64,000 nucleotides of DNA, taken from assembly GCF_001952855.1 (NCBI RefSeq), contig NZ_LPNO01000055.1:136697-200696 (forward strand), in the 5' to 3' direction. The notes under the pieces were generated by a model. It was given only the letters and a program-made list of their open reading frames with translations. It searched no databases and was not told the origin of the DNA. Positions 16,744 to 26,196 of the stretch are shown in pieces. Position numbers and translations under genes: made by a program. The DNA comes from Pseudomonas sp. ATCC PTA-122608 (GTDB lineage Bacteria; Pseudomonadota; Gammaproteobacteria; Pseudomonadales; Pseudomonadaceae). How positions within the stretch are numbered: position 1 is the first letter of the stretch; every line of letters begins with the position of its first letter.

Positions 16744-17523
16744 GTGACCGACTTTCCCATTTCACTCACCTCGCCCAAACAAGGCTGTGCGGGTTGCCAG
16801 CAAAGCGAACCGCTGGGCTTTGAGTTTGCCTTTGCGTATCAGCCTATCGTGGACCTGCGGGTCCAGTCGATTTTTGCCCATGAAGCCTTGGTGCGCGGCG
16901 TGAATGGTGAGGGCGCGCTGTCGGTGCTGGATCAGGTCAACGACAGCAATCGCTACCGTTTCGACCAGCAATGCCGCACCAAGGCGATCGCCACCGCCTC
17001 GACACTGGACATGCAGACCTACCTTTCAATCAACTTCATGCCCAACGCCGTCTACCGGCCAGAGCTGTGCATTCGCAGCACGCTGGAAGCGGCCCGTGAG
17101 CATAATTTTCCGCTGGATCGGCTGATTTTCGAAACACTGGAAAGCGAGCACGTAGATAACTATCGCCATTTGACGAATATTCTGCGTGAATACCGCGAAT
17201 TCGGCTTCAAGACCGCCATCGACGATTTCGGTGCGGGGTATTCGGGGCTGAATCTGCTGGCTGATTTCCAACCCGACTTGATCAAACTCGACATGGCACT
17301 GATCCGCGATGTCGACAGTGATTGTGTCCGTCAGGTGATCGTCCGGGGGATTGTCACAATCTGTGAGCAGTTGGGCGTTACTGTCATCGCCGAGGGCATC
17401 GAAAGTGCCGGTGAGCGGGACTTTCTCGCCGACTGCGGAATATTCCTGATGCAAGGCTACTGGTTCGCCAAGCCTGCATTCAAAGCCCTGGCCGAGGTAT
17501 CACCCGACGCCTGGGCGAATTAA
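16744..17523 (+). CDS. rimA: RimA, EAL-domain c-di-GMP phosphodiesterase
   Basis: A 259-residue stand-alone EAL domain. The catalytic set is complete: EAL (47-49), N97, E130, DDFGAGYSG (D160, D161), K181, E217 and Q237 in QGYWFAKP. It should hydrolyse cyclic di-GMP in the cytosol. An N-terminal CAGC (about residues 15-18) could be a redox or metal site. In P. fluorescens the rimA-rimB-rimK operon links c-di-GMP to RimK-driven modification of ribosomal protein S6, and the order here is exactly that. The start codon is GTG. Confidence 0.93.
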   Translation: MTDFPISLTSPKQGCAGCQQSEPLGFEFAFAYQPIVDLRVQSIFAHEALVRGVNGEGALSVLDQVNDSNRYRFDQQCRTKAIATASTLDMQTYLSINFMPNAVYRPELCIRSTLEAAREHNFPLDRLIFETLESEHVDNYRHLTNILREYREFGFKTAIDDFGAGYSGLNLLADFQPDLIKLDMALIRDVDSDCVRQVIVRGIVTICEQLGVTVIAEGIESAGERDFLADCGIFLMQGYWFAKPAFKALAEVSPDAWAN

Positions 17524-17539
17524 TTGCTGGTTATTCATA

Positions 17540-18022
17540 TTGAAGACATTTGACCATTTGACCGTTGTGGGTCTGCGTGAGTGGGTGGCACTTCCCGACC
17601 TGGGAGTGGCTGGCCTGCGCGCCAAGATCGACACCGGCGCCAGTACCTCAAGCCTGCATGCCACCGAAATCGAGCCGTTTGAGCGCGACGGTGCAAAGTG
17701 GGTACGCTTTACCGCGCACCTGGGCAGCGTGGTGCAGCTGCGTCACCGGCGCTGTGAAGCGCCGCTGGTGGCGATGAAAACCATTAAAAGCTCCAACGGC
17801 CAAGCCCAGGTGCGATACGTGATCAGCACCACCCTGGCCCTGGGCGATCGGGTATGGCGGGTAGAATTCACCCTCGCCTGCCGCAAAGCGATGCGGTATC
17901 GCCTGTTGCTGGGTTCCAAGGCGCTGATTGACGGCCAACTGGTGGTCAACCCCGGCCTCAAATACGTTCAAGACAAGCCGGTGTTCCCGGTCTCTACTAC
18001 CTCTGCCACAGGTGTTGCATGA
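17540..18022 (+). CDS. rimB: RimB, retropepsin-like protease
   Basis: A 160-residue protein with the aspartic-protease-like motif AKIDTGASTSSLHA (D31-S35), the family described as putative ATP-dependent zinc protease. In the rimABK operon it controls RimK activity. The start is TTG (17540), giving MKTFDHLTVVGLREW, the family's usual N-terminus; no ATG is available in frame and no strong ribosome site precedes it, so translation may depend on rimA just 16 bases upstream. It overlaps rimK by four bases (ATGA). Confidence 0.9.
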   Translation: MKTFDHLTVVGLREWVALPDLGVAGLRAKIDTGASTSSLHATEIEPFERDGAKWVRFTAHLGSVVQLRHRRCEAPLVAMKTIKSSNGQAQVRYVISTTLALGDRVWRVEFTLACRKAMRYRLLLGSKALIDGQLVVNPGLKYVQDKPVFPVSTTSATGVA

Positions 18023-18924
18023 AGATCGCTGTGCTGTCGCGTAACCCGCGTCTGTATTCCACCCGTCGTCTGGTCGAGGCCGGCACCGAACGTGGCCATG
18101 AGATGGTTGTGATCGATACGTTGCGCGCCTATATGAACATTGCCAGTCATAAGCCGCAGATCCACTACCGGGGCAAACCGCTGGAAGGCTTCGATGCGGT
18201 GATCCCGCGTATCGGTGCTTCGGTGACGTTCTATGGCTGCGCAGTACTGCGCCAGTTTGAAATGATGGGGGTGTTCCCCCTGAATGAATCCGTGGCCATC
18301 GCCCGTTCGCGGGACAAGCTGCGCTCGCTGCAGCTGCTGTCGCGCCGTGGCATTGGTTTGCCGGTGACCGGGTTTGCGCACTCCCCGGATGACATTCCCG
18401 ACCTGATCGACATGGTCAATGGCGCGCCGCTGGTGATCAAGGTGCTGGAAGGCACCCAGGGCATCGGCGTGGTGCTGTGTGAAACCGCGACAGCGGCCGA
18501 GTCAGTGATCGAGGCGTTCATGGGCCTCAAGCAGAACATCATGGTGCAGGAGTACATCAAGGAAGCCGGCGGTGCAGATATCCGCTGCTTCGTGGTGGGC
18601 GACAAGGTGATTGCAGCGATGAAGCGCCAGGCCAAGCCGGGTGAGTTTCGCTCCAACCTGCACCGTGGCGGCAGCGCCAGCCTGATCAAGATCACCCCGG
18701 AAGAACGCATGACGGCCCTGCGGGCGGCCAAGGTCATGGGGTTGAGTGTGGCGGGCGTGGATATCTTGCGTTCCAACCACGGGCCGCTGGTGATGGAGGT
18801 GAACTCCTCACCAGGTCTGGAAGGAATTGAAACCACCACCGGCAAGGACGTGGCGGGGATCATCATTCAGCATCTGGAGAAGAATGGTGGGCCGAATATG
18901 ACGCGCACCAAGGGCAAGGGTTGA
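18019..18924 (+). CDS. rimK: ribosomal protein S6 glutamate ligase RimK
   Basis: A 301-residue ATP-grasp ligase (MKIAVLSRNPRLYSTRRLVEAG start, ATP-grasp core about residues 95-290 with KVLEGTQGIGVVL and the metal-binding VMEVNSSPGLEGIE). RimK adds glutamates to the C-terminus of ribosomal protein S6 and alters the proteome. Full length. Overlaps rimB by four bases, so the two are coupled. Convergent with envZ across a REP pair. Confidence 0.96.
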   Translation: MKIAVLSRNPRLYSTRRLVEAGTERGHEMVVIDTLRAYMNIASHKPQIHYRGKPLEGFDAVIPRIGASVTFYGCAVLRQFEMMGVFPLNESVAIARSRDKLRSLQLLSRRGIGLPVTGFAHSPDDIPDLIDMVNGAPLVIKVLEGTQGIGVVLCETATAAESVIEAFMGLKQNIMVQEYIKEAGGADIRCFVVGDKVIAAMKRQAKPGEFRSNLHRGGSASLIKITPEERMTALRAAKVMGLSVAGVDILRSNHGPLVMEVNSSPGLEGIETTTGKDVAGIIIQHLEKNGGPNMTRTKGKG

Positions 18925-18957
18925 ATACACCCGACCTATAAAGCGCCGCAAAACCAG

Positions 18958-19047
18958 TGTGGGAGCGGGCTTGCTCGCGAAGGCGGTGGATCAGTCGACA
19001 TTTCTATGGACTGAACCACCGCCTTCGCGAGCAAGCCCGCTCCCACA
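18958..19047. repeat. REP pair (REPIN, GCGGGCTTGCTCGC type)
   Basis: Near-perfect inverted pair. The spacer ends GGCGGTGGATCAGTC and its counterpart ACTGAACCACCGCC pair as well. It fills the convergent gap between rimK and envZ, which has no other terminator. Confidence 0.93.
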
Positions 19048-19048
19048 T

Positions 19049-20362
19049 TTAGACCGCGTCCCTGGGCAACATCAGCCCCAGCGGCAAACGCACTCGCGCT
19101 TCCAGGCCGCCGTCCGGCCGGTTGCGCAACTCAACATTGCCGCCATGCATCGAAGCAATCCGTCGCACAATCGCCAGCCCCAGGCCCGTACCTTTGCCAC
19201 CCCGGGCACGATCGCCACGGGTGAACGGGTTGAAGATGCCCTCCAGCTCTGCCGGATCGATCCCGGCGCCACGGTCCATGACACTCAGCACCACGTAAGG
19301 AGCACTGGTATCCCCGGAGACATAGGCCGCCACTTCCACATCGGAACCGGCGTGATGCAGGGCGTTGCCAATCAGGTTGTTCAGCAGGCGTTTCATCGAT
19401 ACCCGACGCAACGCGAACGGCTGGATCGGCTCCAGGCGCATGCGCACCTGCTCGCCGTTCTGGTTGTAGGGCGCCACCACCTCACGTACCAGGTCCGTCA
19501 GGTCGACTTCTTCCACTACCTCGTCGCGACCGTCGCGGATAAACGCGAGGAACTGGTCGAGAATCGCGTCCATGTCCTCGATATCGCGGACCATGTCGTC
19601 GGTAAGGTCGGTGTGGTTGCCCATCAGTTCCAGGGAAAGCCGCAAACGCGTCAATGGCGTGCGCAGGTCATGGGACACCCCCGCCAGCATCAGCTCGCGC
19701 TCGCGCCCCGCCTGTTCGACATCCTCGGCCATCTGGTTGAACGCGCTGTACACCTCGGTCATTTCACTCGGCGTGTCGCTGATGGGCAGCCGCACGCTAC
19801 GTCCCTGACCGAGCTGGCGTGCAGCAAACACCAGGCGCTTGAGCGGCTGGTTGAGCTGGCGCACGAAAATCCAGGCAGACGCGGTGGAAAGCAAACCAAT
19901 TGCCAGGAACCAGCCCAGCACGTTCCAGATCTTCTGCCCCCGCAGTGGGTGCGGGTACAGCGGTACTTTCAGCCAGTCCTCGCCCAGGCTCGGGGCCCGC
20001 ACCCACAGCGCCGGCGATACATGCATGCGCAGCCGTACCTCGGTGTCTTCACCCAGTTCGGCCTGCATCTGTCTTTGGTAGATTTCACTGTAGGGCCAAT
20101 GTTGCTCGCCCTCGGGCACGCCCGCGCCTGCGACCCGGACCAGGGTGGCAGCCTTGGCGATCTTCTCGCGGTTCTCGGGGTCTGCGGCCCAATAGGCGCG
20201 CAAGGTCAGGGCGACACCGTGGCTGTACTGCCGGTCCACCAGCACGTCTTCGTTCATCAACAGATAAACCAGTGTCAGGGCCTTGGAAAACAGTACGACG
20301 ATGAGCACCAGCCAAAGGGTGCGTGAGAAAAAACTTTGGGGGAACCACAACGGGGTTTTCAT
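19049..20362 (-). CDS. envZ: sensor histidine kinase EnvZ
   Basis: A 437-residue sensor kinase: transmembrane helices at about 16-36 and 146-166 bracket a periplasmic loop of about 110 residues, then HAMP (about 167-220), HisKA with GVSHDLRTPLTRL (H231 phosphorylated) and a C-terminal HATPase (GKGTGLGLAIV). It phosphorylates OmpR in response to osmotic or envelope signals. It is downstream of ompR on the same strand, separated by 116 bases that hold a degenerate REP instead of the tight overlap seen in E. coli. Confidence 0.95.
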   Translation of the reverse strand: MKTPLWFPQSFFSRTLWLVLIVVLFSKALTLVYLLMNEDVLVDRQYSHGVALTLRAYWAADPENREKIAKAATLVRVAGAGVPEGEQHWPYSEIYQRQMQAELGEDTEVRLRMHVSPALWVRAPSLGEDWLKVPLYPHPLRGQKIWNVLGWFLAIGLLSTASAWIFVRQLNQPLKRLVFAARQLGQGRSVRLPISDTPSEMTEVYSAFNQMAEDVEQAGRERELMLAGVSHDLRTPLTRLRLSLELMGNHTDLTDDMVRDIEDMDAILDQFLAFIRDGRDEVVEEVDLTDLVREVVAPYNQNGEQVRMRLEPIQPFALRRVSMKRLLNNLIGNALHHAGSDVEVAAYVSGDTSAPYVVLSVMDRGAGIDPAELEGIFNPFTRGDRARGGKGTGLGLAIVRRIASMHGGNVELRNRPDGGLEARVRLPLGLMLPRDAV

Positions 20363-20382
20363 AAAAGACAGCTAGACACCTT

Positions 20383-20470
20383 GCAGGAGCGAGCGAGGCT
20401 CGCAGAATTGCAAACGCCGGGCAACCGGCTGACTCTTATCGAGTCAACACCGGCAAGCCCGCTTCTGCAA
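20383..20470. repeat. degenerate REP pair between ompR and envZ
   Basis: The left part GCAGGAGCGAGCGAGGCTCGC and the right part CAAGCCCGCTTCTGCAA resemble two decayed REP arms in inverted orientation, with GGTTGCCCGGC and related short repeats between. Much weaker than the others. Confidence 0.45.
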
Positions 20471-20478
20471 ATCATCGG

Positions 20479-21219
20479 TCACTTGGTTGCAGTGCCATCC
20501 GGCACAAACACGTAACCCACGCCCCACACCGTCTGGATATAACGCGGCTTGGATGGATCGGGTTCGATCATCCGGCGCAGACGGGATATCTGTACGTCGA
20601 TGGAGCGCTCCAGGGCGTCCCACTCGCGGCCACGGGCCAGGTTCATCAGCTTGTCACGGGTCAGCGGCTGGCGAGCGTTCATCACCAGTGCCTTGAGCAC
20701 GGCGAATTCGCCGGTGGTCAGCATGTGCACTTCATCGCCACGCTTGAGCTCACGGGTGGCCAGCGACAGCTCGTAGTCACCGAAGGTCACGCTTTCGTCT
20801 TCGCTGCCTGGGGCACCCGGTACCGGGGCGGCCTGGCGACGCAGTACGGCCTTGACCCGCGCCATTAGCTCATCCGGGTTGAACGGCTTGGCCAGGTAAT
20901 CGTCAGCGCCCAGTTCCAGGCCCTTGATACGGCTCAGCTCATCGCCCTTGGCGGTCAGCATGATGATCGGGATCTGATTGTTGGCGCCGCGCAGGCGTTT
21001 GCAGGCGGTCAGGCCGTCTTCGCCGGGCAGCATCAGGTCCAGAACCACCAGGTTGAAGACTTCACGTCCCAACAGGCGGTCCATCTGTTCGGTGTTTGGC
21101 ACCGCGCGTGCGCGATAGCCCTTGGAGTTGAAGAAACGCTCCAGCAGGCTGCTTAGCCCCGGATCGTCATCAACGATGAGAATTTTTTCGCCTTCAGCAG
21201 TTTGTGCAGTGCTGCTCAT
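20479..21219 (-). CDS. ompR: response regulator OmpR
   Basis: A 246-residue OmpR/PhoB-type regulator: receiver domain (residues 10-125) with the phospho-accepting D61 in VVLDLMLPGEDG, acidic pair D17/D18 and K at TAKGDE, then a winged-helix DNA-binding domain (about 145-240) with RSIDVQISRLRRMIE. It controls porin and envelope genes with EnvZ. It is first in the ompR-envZ unit. The linker is proline-rich. AAGAGGAGC precedes the ATG. Confidence 0.96.
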   Translation of the reverse strand: MSSTAQTAEGEKILIVDDDPGLSSLLERFFNSKGYRARAVPNTEQMDRLLGREVFNLVVLDLMLPGEDGLTACKRLRGANNQIPIIMLTAKGDELSRIKGLELGADDYLAKPFNPDELMARVKAVLRRQAAPVPGAPGSEDESVTFGDYELSLATRELKRGDEVHMLTTGEFAVLKALVMNARQPLTRDKLMNLARGREWDALERSIDVQISRLRRMIEPDPSKPRYIQTVWGVGYVFVPDGTATK

Positions 21220-21364
21220 TAGATGCTCCTCTTATCTCGGCGCGCATTATGGCGTAGCTGCCGTTATACGCACCGTGTGCATTGTTAGCAGATTTTTCCT
21301 CTACCGCCAGCTAACCCGCGCCCTACAACCTTGGCCGCAATCCCCCCAAGGGCGGAACGCTGGT

Positions 21365-21576
21365 TATAATGCGGCGCCTTTGTGCAGGGCAACGTCAGTT
21401 CGTTACCGTTTACTGCCAGGGGATTTTTTTCACCCGCTTGTAGTGATTTTTTCGATTTCGAGGGTCAATAGGCTGCCTCTTGACCCAGGCAGCGGCGCCA
21501 GTCGGGCCGCTCAACCAGCCTCGCAAGCCTTGTTTTCCGGGCCTGCGAGCCTGCTTTCAGAATTTCAGGTGGTTTT
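21365..21576 (+). promoter_or_regulatory. probable tex promoter and long structured leader
   Basis: The gap from 21220 to 21576 has no gene. A consensus -10 element TATAAT is at 21365-21370; no good -35 is 17 bases upstream. If it is used, the tex mRNA carries a leader of about 200 nt. That leader holds a perfect hairpin GCTGCCT-N8-AGGCAGC (21472-21493) and an imperfect one between about 21515 and 21550 (GCCTCGCAAGCC / GGCCTGCGAGC). Both could affect translation; no known riboswitch fits. Confidence 0.45.
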
Positions 21577-23901
21577 ATGGACAGCATCAACAGCCGCATC
21601 GCCGAGGAACTCGGTGTACGCCCACAACAGGTCGAAGCGGCCGTCGCTCTACTGGATGAAGGCTCCACAGTGCCCTTCATCGCCCGTTACCGTAAAGAAG
21701 TCACCGGCAGCCTCGATGATATCCAGTTGCGGCATCTGGAAGAGCGCCTGCGCTACCTGCGAGAACTCGACGAACGGCGTATCAGCATCCTCGCCAGCAT
21801 CGAAGAGCAAGGCAAGCTGACCCCGCAACTGGAACGCGACATCAAGCTCGCCGACACCAAGACCCGCCTCGAAGACTTGTACCTGCCGTACAAACAGAAG
21901 CGTCGCACCAAGGGCCAGATCGCCCTGGAAGCCGGCCTCGGCGAGTTGGCCGACGGTCTGTTCAACGATCCGTCCCTGGCTCCGGAAAGCGAAGCTGCAC
22001 GTTTTATCGATGCCGAAAAAGGCGTCGCCGACGTCAAGGCTGCCCTCGAAGGCGCCAAGTACATCCTCATGGAACGCTTCGCCGAAGACGCCAACCTGCT
22101 GGAAAAACTGCGCAACTACCTGAAGCAGGAAGCCACCCTCAGTGCCCGCGTGATCGCCGGCAAGGAAGAGGAAGGCGCCAAGTTCCGCGATTACTTCGAA
22201 CACGACGAGCCGCTGAAAAGCATGCCGTCCCACCGCGCCCTCGCGATTTTCCGCGGTCGCAACGAAGGCATCCTGAGCTCCGCGCTGAAAGTCGGCGACG
22301 AGCTGCCAGGCACCATGCACCCGTGCGAAGGCATGATCGGTCAACAATTCGGCATCCAGAATCAGAATCGTCCTGCGGACAAGTGGCTCAGTGAAGTCGT
22401 GCGCTGGACCTGGAAGGTCAAGCTCTACACCCACCTGGAAACCGACCTGCTGGGCGAGCTGCGCGACGGCGCCGAGACCGAAGCCATCAGCGTTTTCGCC
22501 CACAACCTGCACGACCTGCTGCTGGCCGCTCCAGCCGGCCCGCGTGCCACCCTGGGCCTCGACCCGGGCCTGCGTACCGGCTGCAAGGTTGCCGTGGTCG
22601 ACGCCACCGGCAAGATGCTCGACCACGCCACGGTTTACCCGCATGTGCCGCACAACAAGTGGGACCAGACCATCGCGATCCTCGCCGCCCTGTGCGCCAA
22701 GCACTCGGTGGACCTGATCGCCATCGGCAACGGCACCGCCAGCCGCGAAACCGACAAGCTGGCTGCCGAGCTGATCAAAAAATACCCAGGCATGCAGATG
22801 ACCAAGGTAATGGTCTCCGAGGCCGGCGCCTCGGTGTATTCCGCGTCTGAGCTGGCTTCCAAGGAATTCCCGGACCTCGACGTGTCGATCCGTGGCGCAG
22901 TATCCATCGCTCGCCGCCTGCAAGATCCACTGGCCGAACTGGTGAAGATCGATCCGAAATCCATCGGCGTCGGCCAGTACCAGCACGACGTGTCGCAGCT
23001 GAAACTGGCACGCGGCCTGGATGCGGTAGTGGAAGACTGCGTGAACAAGGTCGGCGTGGATGTGAATACCGCCTCCGTTGCGCTGTTGGCCCGGATCTCC
23101 GGCCTCAACGCCACCCTGGCACAAAACATCGTGACCCACCGCGACGAAAACGGTGCGTTCAAGACCCGTGCAGCGCTGAAAAAGGTCGCACGCCTTGGCG
23201 AAAAAACCTTCGAACAAGCCGCCGGCTTCCTGCGCGTCATGAACGGTGACAACCCGCTGGACTCCTCGGCCGTCCACCCGGAAGCCTACCCGCTGGTGCA
23301 ACGCATTGCCGCTGAAACCGACCGCGACATCCGCTCGCTGATCGGCGACGCCGCGTTCCTCAAGCGCCTGGACCCGAAAAAGTACACCGACGAAACCTTC
23401 GGCGTACCGACCATCACCGACATCCTGCAAGAGCTGGAAAAACCTGGCCGCGACCCGCGTCCCGAGTTCAAGACCGCCGAGTTCCAGGAAGGCGTCGAAG
23501 ACCTCAAGGACCTGCAACTGGGGATGATCCTCGAGGGCGTAGTCACCAACGTGACCAACTTCGGCGCGTTTGTGGATATCGGCGTGCATCAGGACGGTTT
23601 GGTGCACATCTCTGCACTTTCGGAGAAGTTCATCAAGGACCCGCGCGAAGCGGTGAAAGCCGGTGACGTGGTCAAGGTCAAGGTCATGGAAGTCGACATC
23701 CCGCGCAAACGCGTCGGCCTGTCGATGCGCATGAGCGACACCCCGGGCGAAAAAATCGACGGTGCCCGTGGCGCACGCCCTGGCTCGGCGCCACGCCAGT
23801 CCCAAGGCAGCGCACCCCGCAAGGAAACCGCTGCGCCAGCCCCGGCCAATAACGCCATGGCTTCGCTGTTCGCCAATGCCAAACAACTGAAGAAACGTTA
23901 A
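21577..23901 (+). CDS. tex: RNA-binding transcription accessory protein Tex
   Basis: A 774-residue Tex protein: N-terminal Tex/YqgF region with the RNase H-like domain (TLGLDPGLRTGCKVAVVD, about residues 325-345), a helix-hairpin-helix region (about 500-560) and a C-terminal S1 RNA-binding domain (about 650-720, GMILEGVVTNVTNFGAFVDIGVHQDGLVHIS), then a disordered Ala/Pro-rich tail ending KKR. It binds nucleic acids and influences transcription. The RBS AGGTGG is at the usual distance. Its TAA stop overlaps the thioesterase ATG by one base. Confidence 0.96.
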   Translation: MDSINSRIAEELGVRPQQVEAAVALLDEGSTVPFIARYRKEVTGSLDDIQLRHLEERLRYLRELDERRISILASIEEQGKLTPQLERDIKLADTKTRLEDLYLPYKQKRRTKGQIALEAGLGELADGLFNDPSLAPESEAARFIDAEKGVADVKAALEGAKYILMERFAEDANLLEKLRNYLKQEATLSARVIAGKEEEGAKFRDYFEHDEPLKSMPSHRALAIFRGRNEGILSSALKVGDELPGTMHPCEGMIGQQFGIQNQNRPADKWLSEVVRWTWKVKLYTHLETDLLGELRDGAETEAISVFAHNLHDLLLAAPAGPRATLGLDPGLRTGCKVAVVDATGKMLDHATVYPHVPHNKWDQTIAILAALCAKHSVDLIAIGNGTASRETDKLAAELIKKYPGMQMTKVMVSEAGASVYSASELASKEFPDLDVSIRGAVSIARRLQDPLAELVKIDPKSIGVGQYQHDVSQLKLARGLDAVVEDCVNKVGVDVNTASVALLARISGLNATLAQNIVTHRDENGAFKTRAALKKVARLGEKTFEQAAGFLRVMNGDNPLDSSAVHPEAYPLVQRIAAETDRDIRSLIGDAAFLKRLDPKKYTDETFGVPTITDILQELEKPGRDPRPEFKTAEFQEGVEDLKDLQLGMILEGVVTNVTNFGAFVDIGVHQDGLVHISALSEKFIKDPREAVKAGDVVKVKVMEVDIPRKRVGLSMRMSDTPGEKIDGARGARPGSAPRQSQGSAPRKETAAPAPANNAMASLFANAKQLKKR

Positions 23902-24284
23902 TGGAACTGCCAGCCGGTTTGACCCACAGCGCTTTCAGCGAACTCATTGGCTGCCGCCTGCAACGCCTGGAAACCGGTGTTGCCGAGGTGGCCATGACCC
24001 TGGAACCGCAACTGCGCAACCGCGCTGGCAAGCTCCATGGCGGGGCGATCTTCAGCCTGGTGGACATTGCCATGGGGCTGGCCTGTTCCAGCTCCCATGG
24101 TTTCGACCAGCAAAGCGCGACCATCGAATGCAAGATCAACTACATCCGCGCCGTTTCCGACGGCGACGTGCTATGCACTGCCCGGGTGATTCACCCCGGT
24201 CGGCGCACGCTGGTGGTCGAGGCGGACGTGTACCAGGACGAAAAACTGGTCGCAAAAGCACAAGGCACCTTCGCTGTCCTATAG
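23901..24284 (+). CDS. PaaI-family thioesterase
   Basis: A 127-residue hot-dog-fold thioesterase. The motif NRAGKLHGGAIFSLVDIAMG (residues 40-59) contains the HGG oxyanion turn (46-48) and the likely catalytic D55. Substrate not known; relatives act on aromatic or medium-chain acyl-CoA. It starts on the tex stop codon (TAATG) and is followed by a terminator, so tex and this gene form a two-gene operon. Confidence 0.88.
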   Translation: MELPAGLTHSAFSELIGCRLQRLETGVAEVAMTLEPQLRNRAGKLHGGAIFSLVDIAMGLACSSSHGFDQQSATIECKINYIRAVSDGDVLCTARVIHPGRRTLVVEADVYQDEKLVAKAQGTFAVL

Positions 24285-24309
24285 CTCCCTGTCATCGATT
24301 TGAGTTAAT

Positions 24310-24342
24310 TTCGGCGCTGCGAAAGTTGCGCCGAACTTTTCC
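24310..24342 (+). terminator. intrinsic terminator after the tex operon
   Basis: Perfect 8-base stem TTCGGCGC / GCGCCGAA with a 10-base loop, followed directly by CTTTTCC. Correct strand for the tex-thioesterase transcript. Confidence 0.75.
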
Positions 24343-24498
24343 TCGTGCGCGATAGCCAGACTCAGGGACGAAGGCGGCTCTTTCAGAGTGGGTCAATCCG
24401 GCTCAAAAACCAGGCGATAACGCCAGTTTCCACTTCACCCTTGTAGACCGTCCTGCCCACCCCCATATTGGGGCGACTGACGCGTGAAGGAATCCAAC

Positions 24499-26082
24499 TT
24501 GAGCGAACTTCTCAACCGCCGCCTGGCCCTGCTCGGCAAGCACGAACACCTCTCTTTGCTCGAGCAATGCCTGCACGGCATCGAGCGTGAATGCCTGCGC
24601 GTCACCGGTGAAGGCCGACTGGCACAAACGCCGCACCCCGAGGCCTTGGGCGCTGCACTGACCCACGAACAAATCACCACCGACTATTCCGAGTCGCTGC
24701 TTGAGTTCATCACCCCGGCGTTGCCCAACCCGGCCGATACCCTGAGCAGCCTCGACAAGATCCACCGTTTTGCCTACAGCAAGCTCGGCAACGAGTACCT
24801 GTGGAGTCCATCGATGCCGTGCCCGTTGCCGGCCGAGGAAGATATTCCGATTGCCTACTACGGCACCTCCAACATCGGACAGCTCAAGTACGTATATCGC
24901 AAGGGCCTGGCCCTGCGGTACGGCAAGACCATGCAGTGCATCGCCGGGATCCACTACAACTTCTCCCTGCCGGAAGCGTTGTGGCCGCTGCTCAAGGAAG
25001 CCGAAAACTTTGTAGGTACCGACCGCGACTACCAGTCCACGGCTTATATCGCGCTGATCCGTAACTTCCGCCGCTACAGCTGGCTGCTGATGTACCTGTT
25101 CGGCGCGTCGCCGGCCCTGGACGCGGGTTTCCTGCGCGGTCGCTCGCACCAGCTGGAAGTGCTGGACGCCGACACTCTGTACCTGCCGTACGCCACCAGC
25201 CTGCGCATGAGCGACCTGGGTTACCAGAGCAACGCCCAGGCCGGCCTGACGCCGTGCTACAACGACCTGGCGAGCTACACCGACAGCCTGCGCGAAGCGG
25301 TGGCAACGCCCTACGCGCCGTACGTCGAAGTCGGCACCCATAAGGACGGTGAGTGGGTACAGCTCAACACCAACATCCTGCAGATCGAAAACGAGTACTA
25401 CTCCAACATCCGGCCCAAGCGCGTGACCTACACCGGCGAACGGCCGATCCAGGCGTTGATGGCTCGTGGCATTCAGTACATCGAAGTGCGCTGCCTGGAC
25501 ATCAACCCGTTCCTGCCAATGGGCATCGACTTGCAAGAGTCGCGCTTCCTCGACGCGTTCCTGCTGTATTGCGCCTTGAATGACAGCCCGCTGTTCGCTG
25601 ATAACGAGTGCGGCAACGCCAGCTCAAACTTCCTCAGCGTGGTCAAGGAAGGTCGCCGTCCGGGCCTGCAATTGCAGCGCCGTGGCGAATCGGTGGACAT
25701 GAAGGAATGGGCCGCCGAGTTGCTGGAGCAGATTGCTCCGCTGGCAGCCTTGCTGGATCAGAGCCAGGGCATCAATGAACACAGCCAGGCACTGGACGCC
25801 CAGTTGGCGAAGGTCAAGGATTCGTCCCTGACCCCGTCGGCCCAGGTGCTGGCGGCGATGAGCGAGCGTAAAGAGAGCTTTGCGCAGTTCTCGCTGCATC
25901 AGAGCCAGGTGCACGCCGAACACTTCCGCAGCGAGCCGTTGAAGGCTGAGGAACAGGCGCGCTTTGAAGAGCTGGCGCGTAATTCGCTGGCGCAACAGGC
26001 AGAGCTGGAGCAGAACGAAGTGGGCGATTTTGACGTATTTGTCGGGTCGTACCAGGCGAGCATCCTCGCTATCAGTAACTAA
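24499..26082 (+). CDS. gshA: glutamate-cysteine ligase
   Basis: A 527-residue gamma-proteobacterial GshA, full length, with the family stretches IERECLRV, TTDYSESLLEFITP, GIHYNFSLPE and RCLDINPFLP. It joins glutamate and cysteine with ATP, the first step of glutathione synthesis. I chose a TTG start at 24499: AAGGA lies 7 bases before it and the product begins (M)SELLNRRLALLG, like P. aeruginosa GshA. A GTG five codons upstream (24484) is in frame but has no ribosome site. Note that it lies just upstream of the sulfur-assimilation region. Confidence 0.95.
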   Translation: MSELLNRRLALLGKHEHLSLLEQCLHGIERECLRVTGEGRLAQTPHPEALGAALTHEQITTDYSESLLEFITPALPNPADTLSSLDKIHRFAYSKLGNEYLWSPSMPCPLPAEEDIPIAYYGTSNIGQLKYVYRKGLALRYGKTMQCIAGIHYNFSLPEALWPLLKEAENFVGTDRDYQSTAYIALIRNFRRYSWLLMYLFGASPALDAGFLRGRSHQLEVLDADTLYLPYATSLRMSDLGYQSNAQAGLTPCYNDLASYTDSLREAVATPYAPYVEVGTHKDGEWVQLNTNILQIENEYYSNIRPKRVTYTGERPIQALMARGIQYIEVRCLDINPFLPMGIDLQESRFLDAFLLYCALNDSPLFADNECGNASSNFLSVVKEGRRPGLQLQRRGESVDMKEWAAELLEQIAPLAALLDQSQGINEHSQALDAQLAKVKDSSLTPSAQVLAAMSERKESFAQFSLHQSQVHAEHFRSEPLKAEEQARFEELARNSLAQQAELEQNEVGDFDVFVGSYQASILAISN

Positions 26083-26097
26083 TCAGTCGCAACCTAC

Positions 26098-26196
26098 TGT
26101 AGGAGCGAGCTTGCTCGCGAAAAACCTGAGAACAACGCGTTCACCCAGCCAGCACGCGTTATCGTTGACGTTTTTCGCGAGCAAGCTCGCTCCTAC
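26098..26196. repeat. REP pair (REPIN, GAGCGAGCTTGCTCGC type)
   Basis: Inverted GAGCGAGC-type REPs with spacer containing CACGCGTTATCGTTGACG, the same orientation as the copy at 11594. It separates gshA from tauA and may act as the gshA 3' end. Confidence 0.92.

Noticed and set aside
19000..20326. Long plus-strand frame antisense to envZ
   Set aside because: It begins in a REP and runs opposite to a complete sensor kinase; the composition is that of a reverse-complement shadow.
21649..23886. A 745-codon open frame antisense to tex
   Set aside because: It is a mirror of the tex coding frame, common in GC-rich genes. Its translation is glycine- and histidine-rich with no known family, and tex itself is clearly conserved.
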